This document shows, one piece after another, positions 20,783 through 28,993 of a stretch of 64,000 bases of DNA. Below the pieces are notes generated by a model. The model worked only from the letters and a program-made list of their open reading frames with translations, searched no databases and was not told the origin of the DNA. The stretch is from Acidovorax sp. CF316 (lineage in GTDB: Bacteria; Pseudomonadota; Gammaproteobacteria; Burkholderiales; Burkholderiaceae_C): the NCBI RefSeq assembly GCF_000276605.1, contig NZ_AKJX01000094.1, positions 1 through 64,000 on the forward strand. The letters are read 5' to 3'. Every line of letters begins with the position of its first letter. The stretch's first letter is position 1. The translations under genes were made by a program, and so were the position numbers.

Positions 20783-22579
20783 TCAGTCCCCCATGACCAC
20801 GCCCTCGCGGCGCGGATCGGCTCCGCCGAAATAGCCGCCCGGCACCCGTTGGATCGCCTGCAGACCGCTTGTCATGTTCATCTCCCGGACCTCGTGACCC
20901 CGGGCCTTGAGTGCCTCGTCGGTGGCTACCGGGAAGCGCTTTTCTTCGAGCAGCGTGGGACCGTTGGCCGATCCGAAGTTGGGCAGGTTGATTGCTTGCT
21001 GCGCGTTCAAGCCCCAGTGCAGAGTGCCCCACAAGGTCTTGGCCGTGAAATGAATAATCAACGCGCCACCGGGGCTGCCGCCGCTCATGACCAATTGGCC
21101 GGTGGTTTTGTCGAATACCAGTGTGGGTGACATGGACGAACGCGGGCGCTTGCCCGGTTGCACGCGGTTGGCGAAAGCGTTGCCCTTGGCGTCACGCGGT
21201 GCGAAGCTGAAGTCGGTCAATTCGTTGTTGAGCAGGAAACCCTTGACCATCTGCCGCGCACCGAAGACGTCCTCGATGGTGGTGGTCATGGCCACAGCAC
21301 GTCCCTGGGCATCGACAATGCTGATGTGACTCGTGCCGTACTCTGGCTGATCGGGCATAGGGGCGAAGCTGGTCTGCGTGCCTCCCGGGTGGCCGGGCTG
21401 GGCAACCTTCATAGACTGGTTGCCAATGAGCCGCGCACGATCGGCCAGGTAGTCTGGCGACAGCAGGCTCATCCACGAACCTGCGGGCGGGGCCACGAAA
21501 TCGGGATCGGCTACATACAGTGCTCGGTCGGCGAACGCCAGCCTGGCGGCTTCGGTATAGAAGTGAAGCCAATCGGCGGTGGGTAGGCCGTCTTGCCCCA
21601 GGGGAAGCGCGGCACCCGCTGTGTTCTGCAGTATGCCCAGCATCTGGCCGATGGCGATGGCGCCCGAACTGGGCGGTGGGAATCCGCAAATCCGGTACAC
21701 CTTCTGCGGTAGCACGGCGTGGTCGCGGCACAGCGGTTCGCGCTTGCGCGACTGGTAGCCGGATAGGTCGGCCCGGGTCATCCGGCCGGGGTTGGACGGA
21801 TGGGAGCGTACCTTGTCCACGATAGCCTGGGCCACGGGGCCTTCGAGCAGTGCCTTGGAACCCCCTGCCGCGATGTCCCGAAGCACCTGGGCCAGCTCTG
21901 GGTTCTTCAGGACGTGCCCCACTGGCCAGGGCTGGCCGCTGCCGTCGTAGAAGTAGGCGGCTGCAACTGGGTCTTTCTTGAGGTGCGGTTCAGCCGCCAG
22001 CAGCATGTTCAGCCGGGCGCTGACCTTGAAGCCTTGTTCGGCCAAGGTGATGGCTGGCTGGAAAAGACTGGCCCAGGGCAGCTTACCGTGCTGCCGGTGG
22101 GCCAGTTCCAGCATGCGCACGGTGCCTGGCACACCCACCGAGCGTCCGCCCACGACGCCTTCAATGAAAGCCATGGGCGTTCCGTCTGGTTTGAGGAATA
22201 GGCTTTCGTCGGCAGCAGCAGGGGCGGTCTCGCGGCCGTCATAGGCCTCGACTGACTTGCCATCGAAATGCATGAGAAACGCGCCGCCGCCGATGCCGCT
22301 GGACTGTGGTTCCACTAGCGTGAGAACCATTTGCACGGCGATGGCCGCGTCCACAGCGCTGCCACCGGCCTTGAGGACCTGGAATCCAGCGTCGGTGGCC
22401 AATGGGTTAGCCGCCGCGACGGCGAACTTAGCTGTTTGCCAGCCGGGTTTTTCCGTGTAGCCGGACGAGCCCTCTGGCTGCGTGGGCACGCTGTAGTTAA
22501 GCGAGGGTACGGTGGTGCCGCAGCCGGCCAGCAAGACGGCCGCGAGCAAAGCGCTCAGTTCAATTTGGGAAATCCGCAT
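20783..22579 (-). CDS. ggt: Gamma-glutamyltranspeptidase, lipoprotein-anchored
   Basis: About 599 residues from the ATG at 22579 (TTG at 22603 is also in frame). A lipoprotein signal is visible (LLAAVLLAGCGTT with the lipobox LAGC). The large subunit contains GFQVLKAGGSAVDAAIA and QSSGIGGGAFLMH. The autoprocessing and catalytic threonine is near residue 416 in EYGTSHISIVD, and GSPGG follows in the small subunit (VMSGGSPGG). Ggt cleaves gamma-glutamyl bonds of glutathione and gamma-glutamyl amides in the periplasm. It lies 16 bases after ilvE. The lipobox suggests anchoring to a membrane rather than a free periplasmic enzyme. Confidence 0.92.
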   Translation of the reverse strand: MRISQIELSALLAAVLLAGCGTTVPSLNYSVPTQPEGSSGYTEKPGWQTAKFAVAAANPLATDAGFQVLKAGGSAVDAAIAVQMVLTLVEPQSSGIGGGAFLMHFDGKSVEAYDGRETAPAAADESLFLKPDGTPMAFIEGVVGGRSVGVPGTVRMLELAHRQHGKLPWASLFQPAITLAEQGFKVSARLNMLLAAEPHLKKDPVAAAYFYDGSGQPWPVGHVLKNPELAQVLRDIAAGGSKALLEGPVAQAIVDKVRSHPSNPGRMTRADLSGYQSRKREPLCRDHAVLPQKVYRICGFPPPSSGAIAIGQMLGILQNTAGAALPLGQDGLPTADWLHFYTEAARLAFADRALYVADPDFVAPPAGSWMSLLSPDYLADRARLIGNQSMKVAQPGHPGGTQTSFAPMPDQPEYGTSHISIVDAQGRAVAMTTTIEDVFGARQMVKGFLLNNELTDFSFAPRDAKGNAFANRVQPGKRPRSSMSPTLVFDKTTGQLVMSGGSPGGALIIHFTAKTLWGTLHWGLNAQQAINLPNFGSANGPTLLEEKRFPVATDEALKARGHEVREMNMTSGLQAIQRVPGGYFGGADPRREGVVMGD

Positions 22580-22595
22580 AGTGTTCCGTTCTTGT

Positions 22596-23693
22596 TTATG
22601 CAAGCCGATCTAGCCAGCCACGCGTGTCAGAGGCACGCCCCAATTGAATGTCCGTCAGTGCAGATTTCAGTCGCTCTGTGATGGGACCTGGGCCCCCATC
22701 ACCGATGACGAAGCGATGTTTGCGTCCCTTGACCTCTCCAATTGGCGCTACCACTGCTGCCGTGCCGCAAGCGAAAGACTCCAGCAGTCGGCCACTCTTG
22801 GCATCGTCTTGCCACTGGTCAATGGAGTAAGGCTCTTCACGAACAATCAGTCCCATGTCGCGGGCCAATGTGATCAGCGATTCGCGGGTGATGCCCGCCA
22901 GGATCGTGTCGCTCAAAGGAGGCGTCTGGATCGATCCATCGGCGAACACGAAGAAGACATTCATCCCACCGAGCTCTTCGATCCAACGGCGCTCCACAGT
23001 GTCAAGGAAAATCACCTGGTCACATTGCTCGCGGATTGCCTCGGCCTGCGCCGCTAGACCGGCCGCATAGTTGCCGCCGCATTTGGCGTCCCCCGTTCCA
23101 CCAGGCGCGGCGCGCGTGAAGTTGTCCGACACCCAAAGCGTCACTGCGGCAGCTCCACGTCTGAAATAGGGCCCAACTGGCGATGCCACGACGCAGTAGA
23201 GATAGTCGGCCGACGCCCTGACCCCGAGAACGGATTCGGTTGCGATCATGAATGGCCGCAGGTACAGCGCGAAGCCTTCGGTAGAAGGAATCCAAGCGTT
23301 ATCCACTCGCACCAGTGCACGCACCGATTCAATGAACATCTCCTCGGGCAACGGCGGCATAGCAAGGCGGGCGGCCGAACGGCGAAAACGGCGCGCATTC
23401 TCTTCGGGACGGAACAGCCCCGTTCCACCTCCATCCAGGCGATAGGCTTTCATGCCTTCGTAGATCTCTTGCGCGTAATGAAACACTAGCGCTGCCGGGT
23501 CGAGGCTCAATGCCTGGCGAGGGCCGATTTTTGCGTCATGCCAGCCTTGATTCTTGGAGTATTTGATGGTGACCATGTGGTCGGTGAAAACCTGGCCAAA
23601 CACTGGGTCTTGAAGCAGTGCCTGCCGCTGATCCGCACCCACTGGGAATAGATGACTTTCCACAGGAAAGCGCAGCGATGAACTTGACGTCAC
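22596..23693 (-). CDS. ilvE: Branched-chain amino acid aminotransferase (class IV PLP)
   Basis: 365 residues of the long BCAT type. VTIKYSKNQGWHDAKIGPRQ, VFHYAQEIYEGMKAYR, the PLP lysine in GGTGDAKCGGNYAAGL, and EELGGMNVFFVF are typical. It transfers the amino group of Leu, Ile, Val or similar amino acids to 2-oxoglutarate. Start is GTG at 23693 with GGAG 7 bases upstream. It is divergent from an Lrp-type regulator and leads the ggt-ADC-RraA run, so it may act on a non-standard amino acid released by Ggt as well as on the usual substrates. Confidence 0.92.
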   Translation of the reverse strand: MTSSSSLRFPVESHLFPVGADQRQALLQDPVFGQVFTDHMVTIKYSKNQGWHDAKIGPRQALSLDPAALVFHYAQEIYEGMKAYRLDGGGTGLFRPEENARRFRRSAARLAMPPLPEEMFIESVRALVRVDNAWIPSTEGFALYLRPFMIATESVLGVRASADYLYCVVASPVGPYFRRGAAAVTLWVSDNFTRAAPGGTGDAKCGGNYAAGLAAQAEAIREQCDQVIFLDTVERRWIEELGGMNVFFVFADGSIQTPPLSDTILAGITRESLITLARDMGLIVREEPYSIDQWQDDAKSGRLLESFACGTAAVVAPIGEVKGRKHRFVIGDGGPGPITERLKSALTDIQLGRASDTRGWLDRLA

Positions 23694-23845
23694 TCTTCAA
23701 CTCCTTGATTCGGGGTGCATCATCATGAAAAACAGAATTGCAATATTAGGCCAATCTTTATAGAATTTGATTGCGCTTATGCCCACTAAGAATTCAATTT
23801 CGGCATGCAGTAGCTTGTTTTTTATAAAATACAGAATCCAATGCC
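23694..23845. promoter_or_regulatory. Divergent ilvE/lrp-like control region
   Basis: About 150 AT-rich bases between the divergent aminotransferase and Lrp-type regulator genes. AGAATTTGATT (around 23762-23772) and AGAATTCAATTT (around 23789-23800) are similar, spaced AT-rich elements that could be Lrp-type sites. The assignment rests on layout and composition only. Confidence 0.4.
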
Positions 23846-24322
23846 ATGCAAAACAACATCGTCAAAGATCTAGATGCGATTGACCGCCGAATACTCCAGG
23901 CTCTTCAAGAAGATGGGCGCATCCAAAACGTGGATCTAGCGGAGAAGATAGGACTGTCGCCGTCTCCGTGCTTACGTCGAGTCAAGCTCCTTGAAGAGTG
24001 CGGAGCCATCGAGCGGTATGTCGCTCTCTTGAACCCGTCAAAACTCGGCATCGGATTGACTGTCTTTGTCCGCATCTGGCTAACAAGCCAGGATGCGCGA
24101 ACCATCGATGGATTTACGGCTGAAGTTCAGCGGTTCCCTGAGATCGTTGAATGCCATCTCATGGCGGGTGACTGTGACTTCTTGCTTCGCGTTGTTGCGG
24201 CTGACCTCGACGCCTACAGACGCTTCCAAGGTGAGCATCTGACGCGCATAAAAGGAGTTCAAAGTGTCAAGACCGAGATCCCCATGCAAAAGATCAAGCT
24301 AACGTCTCAACTCCCACTTTGA
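23846..24322 (+). CDS. Lrp/AsnC-family transcriptional regulator
   Basis: 158 residues. An N-terminal helix-turn-helix is seen (LDAIDRRILQALQEDGRIQN, then LAEKIGLSPSPCLRRVKLLE). The RAM (AsnC) ligand domain follows, with FPEIVECHLMAGDCDFLLRV. Such proteins sense amino acids and form octamers around DNA. It is divergent from ilvE, so I infer control of that operon by an amino acid. Confidence 0.93.
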   Translation: MQNNIVKDLDAIDRRILQALQEDGRIQNVDLAEKIGLSPSPCLRRVKLLEECGAIERYVALLNPSKLGIGLTVFVRIWLTSQDARTIDGFTAEVQRFPEIVECHLMAGDCDFLLRVVAADLDAYRRFQGEHLTRIKGVQSVKTEIPMQKIKLTSQLPL

Positions 24323-24442
24323 ACAGGATTTCACTGCCACGGACAGCGGGCCAATTGCTGAGAAGCCGCCTGAGATCTCTTCGTAGCCGGTGAGCGATAC
24401 GCCATCGGGTGTGGCGGCGCTCTCCTACGGAGCGACACGCTC

Positions 24443-25147
24443 TCAATTCGGCAGGGTTACATAATTGCGTAAACGTGGTGCGTGGACACTGACGAAACCC
24501 CACCGACGCTCGCAGCGGACCAACCCTGACTGCTTCAGCGTGTTGAGCGCCATGTTGACTCGCTGGCGCGATAGTCCGCACATCAAGGCCAACTGATGCT
24601 GCGAAATCGAAATCTCTTGCGCATCGCTAGCTTGACCATCGGCGAGCATCATGAGTGTTCTCGCCACGCGCATCTCCGGCCCGAGCAGTCGGGAGGCCTC
24701 CAGCATCCCGACAAAAATGCCCATGCGGGCATTCATGATCTCGCAGAGAAATTGATTGAACTCGATTGACGAGTTACGCAATAGCTCGAATGTCTTCAAT
24801 GGAATCGTGCACAGCCTGACCGGGGTAAGGGCACGCAGGTCATACCGGCGGGGCTCTCCTTTCAGTAGGGATCCTTCACCGCCCCACTCGCCTTCTCTCA
24901 AGCAATACAGCGTAGTCTCAGACCCGCGGGTGCCGATCACATACATCTGCAGGAAACCTTGCATGAGTCCATACCAATCCGCGCAAGGGGCTCCCGCGCG
25001 GGCGATGTACTCTCCCGCGTCGGCAACGCGTTCGGTCGCCGTCTGTATGACCAGCGAACGCAATTCGGGAGTCAGTGCGTGATACCACGGCCATCGCTCT
25101 ACGAAGGAAAGCACCGACGTCTGCGCTAGGTGGCCCGCTGTTCCCAT
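24443..25147 (-). CDS. Crp/Fnr-family transcriptional regulator (copy 1)
   Basis: About 234 residues: a cyclic-nucleotide-binding-type beta barrel (ETTLYCLREGEWGGEGSLL), a dimer helix, and a C-terminal winged helix (QLALMCGLSRQRVNMALNTL). No N-terminal cysteine cluster, so it is not an Fnr iron-sulfur sensor. ATG at 25147 is preferred because GGAG lies 8 bases before it; ATG at 25153 is also in frame. It is a close paralogue of the protein at 52920-53648, sharing SSIEFNQFLC-like and GLSRQRVNMAL stretches. Confidence 0.9.
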   Translation of the reverse strand: MGTAGHLAQTSVLSFVERWPWYHALTPELRSLVIQTATERVADAGEYIARAGAPCADWYGLMQGFLQMYVIGTRGSETTLYCLREGEWGGEGSLLKGEPRRYDLRALTPVRLCTIPLKTFELLRNSSIEFNQFLCEIMNARMGIFVGMLEASRLLGPEMRVARTLMMLADGQASDAQEISISQHQLALMCGLSRQRVNMALNTLKQSGLVRCERRWGFVSVHAPRLRNYVTLPN

Positions 25148-25149
25148 GT

Positions 25150-25662
25150 TCATACTCCTTTCCCGTGTTGTGCCGCCGGTCGCCTAGCGGTGCGCACCCA
25201 AAAACCGATGACTCGCAGGTGTCTCGCTTCCTTGCCCAGCGAAAAAATTGACCTGTCGCGTTGCCACCGGTTGTGGAGAATCGCCTGCGCAGCCTGCCCA
25301 TGGCACTCGCTCTTCCGAATCACGTCACTCGCGAAGAAGGGGGATCCCGCCACCAGGATGCGCGCATGCGCATCGCGAGGGTCCAGATCAGCACATGCGT
25401 AAAGCATCGCAATAGCCTCAATACAGCCGTGGCGCCATGTCGTCGACCAGCCTCCAGACTGCGCCTCTGATAAGAGTGCAGGCGCTCCGGTGGAACTTCG
25501 GCAGGCCCCTTTCTCCCTGTTCTTCAGCAATTCCGCGAAGAGAATGGGCACTGCCCGTATCTCCAGCCTCTCGCACAGGGACGCAAGCTTGCGCCGATGC
25601 AGGTACGAGAACGGCGATACGAGGCCAAAGAACCACAGAGCCTGTTCCATGCCGGTGCTCAT
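25150..25662 (-). pseudogene. Frameshifted 2-hydroxychromene-2-carboxylate isomerase-like (DsbA fold) gene
   Basis: The N-terminus is clear: ALWFFGLVSPFSYLHRRKLA and VPILFAELLKNREKG match the SPYSYL and PVLFGGLLK motifs of HCCA isomerases. After about 50 codons the family pattern continues in another minus frame (GERGLPKFHRSACTLIRGAV, around 25418-25520), so a frameshift lies near 25510-25530. The rest of the 513-bp frame no longer resembles the family and runs up to the start of the Crp-type gene. The enzyme would be glutathione-dependent and act in naphthalene-type aromatic degradation. I call it a decayed copy. Confidence 0.6.
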
Positions 25663-25788
25663 TGAAAGCGGTTGAGAAATCTAGGTCATCGTCGATTTTT
25701 GTCGCGTGAATCGTGCGCGGGTGCAGATCGACCGATCTGCTGTTGGATGGATCGCGACGCGCTCCACGCTACCTGCCCCTGTTCGGCG

Positions 25789-26973
25789 TCACGGGCGCAG
25801 CGCGGCGAATCTCGCTGCAGCCTCCTGCAACTGCTCCATCGAGTTGGCCGTCGAGAAACGAACGAACCTCGCCGACTCGGCCGTGCCGAAATCGCGTCCG
25901 GGCGAGATCGCAACGTGGGCCCGCTTCATGGCCTCGAACGCAAAGTCCCAGCTGTTCGAAACGTTCCAGGCATCGAACCACGACGAGCAATCCGCCCATG
26001 CGTAGAACGCGCCATCGGGCACCACCGGAACCTTGAACCCGATCTTCTCCAGTTCCGGGATGAACCAGTCGCGGCGCGCCTTGAACTGAGCCCGTCGGAG
26101 CTCGTACTCGGCGATGCTGTCGGGCTCGAAGCAAGCCAGTGCGGCATGCTGGGCGACGGTACTGGGGCAGAGGAAGAAGTTCTGCGCTAAACGCTCAATC
26201 ACCGGGATCAGGGGTTCTGGCGCCACCACCCAGCCCAAGCGCCACCCTGTCATGCAGAAGTACTTAGAGAAACTGTTGATGCTGATCACGTTCTCGTCTA
26301 TGGCCAGGCCGGTCTGACAGAATGCATCGTCGTGGCTCAGCCCGAGGTAGATTTCGTCGAGCAGCGTGACCCCCCCCTTGGCCTGGACGCAGGCATGGAT
26401 GCGGCGCAGTTCTTCAGGATGGATGGACGTTCCCGTGGGGTTGGACGGCGAGGCGAGCAGCACACCACGCGTTTTCTCGCCCCAATGGGCCTCGACCTTT
26501 TCCGCGCTCAGCTGATACCGCTCGGCTGCCGTGGTGGGCACCATGACGGGCTGGCCTTCTGCGGCAATCACGAAGTGCCGGTTGCACGGATAGCTCGGGT
26601 CGGGCATCAGGACTTCATCGCCAGCCTCGATCAAGGCTTGGCAAACGAGTTGCAGCGCGGCCGAGGCGCCTGCGGTCACCGCGATCCGGCGTACTGGGAC
26701 GTTCACGCCGAAACGCTGCCTGTACCAGTCGCTGATGCGCTCGCGCAAAGGCTCCAACCCGATAGCCGGTGTGTACTGCGTCGTGCCATTCCGCACCGCG
26801 CTCACGGCGGCCTCCTGCACCAGAGGCGGGGCAGTGAAGTCCGGCTCGCCAATGGTCAGGTAGACCATGGGCTTGTCGCCATGGGCGACCTCACGAGCCA
26901 ACTGCGAAGCGGCCTTGGCCACCTCCATCACATAGAACGGCTCGATGCGCTCAGCGCGCTTGGAAATTCTCAT
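25789..26973 (-). CDS. Class I/II aminotransferase (PLP-dependent)
   Basis: 394 residues, fold type I. Visible are YLTIGEPDFTAPP, TAGASAALQLVCQAL, the PLP aspartate and tyrosine region (LLDEIYLGLS), and the PLP lysine in NSFSKYFCMTGWRLGW, with the substrate arginine in RFVRFSTA. The family includes aspartate, alanine and N-succinyldiaminopimelate aminotransferases; the exact amino acid cannot be read. It precedes 3-hydroxybutyryl-CoA dehydrogenase in reverse order with a 71-base gap, so co-transcription is possible. Confidence 0.88.
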   Translation of the reverse strand: MRISKRAERIEPFYVMEVAKAASQLAREVAHGDKPMVYLTIGEPDFTAPPLVQEAAVSAVRNGTTQYTPAIGLEPLRERISDWYRQRFGVNVPVRRIAVTAGASAALQLVCQALIEAGDEVLMPDPSYPCNRHFVIAAEGQPVMVPTTAAERYQLSAEKVEAHWGEKTRGVLLASPSNPTGTSIHPEELRRIHACVQAKGGVTLLDEIYLGLSHDDAFCQTGLAIDENVISINSFSKYFCMTGWRLGWVVAPEPLIPVIERLAQNFFLCPSTVAQHAALACFEPDSIAEYELRRAQFKARRDWFIPELEKIGFKVPVVPDGAFYAWADCSSWFDAWNVSNSWDFAFEAMKRAHVAISPGRDFGTAESARFVRFSTANSMEQLQEAAARFAALRP

Positions 26974-27044
26974 GGCTTGGCCTCAATCAAAATGCACTGG
27001 AGAAGGACCGAGGCGCTGTGCATCGCCCTCAGCCCTCCAATTGG

Positions 27045-27902
27045 TCAACGACCGCTGTAGGTGTAGAAGCCCTGGCCAGTCTTGCGCCCCAGGCGGCCAG
27101 CATCCACCATCTCCTTGAGCAGGGGTGCAGGTCGGTACTTCGGATCGCCAAATCCCTCATGGAACACTTGCATCACTGCTAGCATCGTGTCCAGACCGAT
27201 CAGATCGCTCAATGCCAAAGGCCCAATCGGATGATTGCAGCCGAGCTTCATCCCGACGTCGATCTCCTCAGCCCTGGCGAGCCCTTCCTGCAGGACGTAG
27301 ATGGCCTCATTGATCATCGGGCAGAGAATGCGGTTCACTACGTACCCGGGACTGTTCTTGACAGTGATCGCGCTCTTGCCGATCGCCCGTGCAAAGGCCA
27401 ACGCCTGTTCGTGTGCCAGATCCGAGGTTTGCAACCCGCGAATCAACTCCAGCAGTTCCATCACAGGAACTGGGTTGAAGAAGTGCATGCCGATGCAACG
27501 ATCCGGCCGGTTCAGGACGGCAGCCAGCTGCGTGATGGAAATAGACGAGGTATTGGTCGCAATCACTACATCGTCGCTGGCCACTGCCTCGATGTCACGG
27601 AGGATGCGCAGCTTGATGTCGAGCCTTTCGGTAGCCGCCTCTATCACCAGGCCAGCACCGCGCAGATCCTGATAGGAGACCGTCGGATGGATCCTGGCAA
27701 GCGCCAAATCCTTGTCCTCAGCGCGCAGCTTTTCTTTCTTTACCAGCCGGTCCAGGCTGGCAGCAATGGTCGAGATACCGCGTCCGAGTGCCTCTTCGGA
27801 GACGTCGAGCATCGTGACGTCGAGTCCGGCAAGCGCGCACACCTGTGCAATGCCGTTGCCCATGGTTCCGGCGCCAATCACGCCAACGTGCTGTCTGTTC
27901 AT
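27045..27902 (-). CDS. 3-hydroxybutyryl-CoA dehydrogenase
   Basis: 285 residues. It opens with the NAD-binding [20 protein letters not shown] and contains [26 protein letters not shown], the HCDH signature [16 protein letters not shown] and [15 protein letters not shown]. The catalytic His-Glu pair is in that region. It oxidises (S)-3-hydroxyacyl-CoA to the 3-oxo form. Full length for the stand-alone bacterial type. It works with the hydratases and thiolase found further along this strand. Confidence 0.93.
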   Translation of the reverse strand: MNRQHVGVIGAGTMGNGIAQVCALAGLDVTMLDVSEEALGRGISTIAASLDRLVKKEKLRAEDKDLALARIHPTVSYQDLRGAGLVIEAATERLDIKLRILRDIEAVASDDVVIATNTSSISITQLAAVLNRPDRCIGMHFFNPVPVMELLELIRGLQTSDLAHEQALAFARAIGKSAITVKNSPGYVVNRILCPMINEAIYVLQEGLARAEEIDVGMKLGCNHPIGPLALSDLIGLDTMLAVMQVFHEGFGDPKYRPAPLLKEMVDAGRLGRKTGQGFYTYSGR

Positions 27903-27991
27903 GATGAATTCGGAGAAGTAAGAATCATCAGTGTCCAGCTAACCAGCCCTTAGAGCCATTGGCAAATATGACACATTCAATGCTATATCCG

Positions 27992-28993
27992 TCACAGGAA
28001 ACGTGATTCCAAGAATTCACGGCTCCGGTGGTACAGCTCGATCCGGTTCAATTCCAACACCATCGAGTGCGTACCGCGCGCAAGCACTTCCAGCCGTTTG
28101 TAGGGCGCCTGCTCCAGCTTGGAAAACAATTCCTGCGCCATGTACACCGGCGTATCCACGTCCCATTCGCCCAGCAGCAATTGCGTAGGCACGCGAATGC
28201 GCTCGGGCTCATAAGTAGGCCGGCCGGCAGCCCACAACTCCATCAAATCGGCAATCACGCCGTTCGGCGCCAGTACCGCCTGGCTTGCGTCCCCGGGCTT
28301 GCCTTGAATGCTGGACAGCGCGTTCCACCAGCTGTCGAATTCCGCTTGAGGCATCAATTGCTCTGCCACGGAGGCAGAAAGGCCGCGCACCCAGCGCTGG
28401 CGCGCCTCTGCCTTGCTGATGACTCGAAAGTCGCTCAGGTGGGCACCAGGGGCCAACGAAGGCGGGAGGCCCGCCATGGCCCATCGCATCATGGTCATGC
28501 CAGGCGTATTGCGGATCAGCCACAGCGGGGCAAACAAGACCAGATGCCTCACCGCCCCGTTGTTCGCCGCGGTGAAGCCACCTGCAAGCGCCGTGCCCCA
28601 AGACCAACCAATCAAATTGACACGGGCATTGCCGCTTCGGGCACGCACGAAGTCCACCACCGCAGCAAGATCGAACTGCGCCTCCGAGGTACGCGCGTAG
28701 GGCCCCCCATGCTCCGGATATGTCCTGGGCATGCTCGGGTGCAGTGAGTGCCCATAGCCACGCACGTCGAACAGGTACGCATCGAAGCCATGCGCGGCAA
28801 GATAGTCAAGCCAGGAGCCACTCTCAAACGCAGCATGATCGAAAACAACGCTGCCCGGGTAGGTTGCGCCATGCACGAACAGCACCACCTTGTCTGGATC
28901 CGGCGCGCCCTCCCCCGCCAGACGTTTGTTGCGCACATGGAGATCTATGCCGGGTGTTGCGCTGGCGATCCGATGGTCGGTGGCTACGATCAT
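27992..28993 (-). CDS. Alpha/beta hydrolase
   Basis: 333 residues. Oxyanion-hole region VVLFVHGATYPGSV, nucleophile elbow LIGWSWGTALAGGF (serine), an acid in LLGEWDVDTPVY and a histidine in LARGTHSMVLE give a complete triad. Its ATG shares one base with the stop of phaC (TGATG at 28993), so it is translated with the PHA synthase. A depolymerase- or thioesterase-like role near PHA is conceivable, but substrate is not evident. Confidence 0.85.
   Translation of the reverse strand: MIVATDHRIASATPGIDLHVRNKRLAGEGAPDPDKVVLFVHGATYPGSVVFDHAAFESGSWLDYLAAHGFDAYLFDVRGYGHSLHPSMPRTYPEHGGPYARTSEAQFDLAAVVDFVRARSGNARVNLIGWSWGTALAGGFTAANNGAVRHLVLFAPLWLIRNTPGMTMMRWAMAGLPPSLAPGAHLSDFRVISKAEARQRWVRGLSASVAEQLMPQAEFDSWWNALSSIQGKPGDASQAVLAPNGVIADLMELWAAGRPTYEPERIRVPTQLLLGEWDVDTPVYMAQELFSKLEQAPYKRLEVLARGTHSMVLELNRIELYHRSREFLESRFL

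Noticed and set aside
25150-25662. Intact 170-residue gene
   Set aside because: Only the first 50 residues fit the isomerase family; the continuation lies in another frame, so it is annotated as frameshifted.
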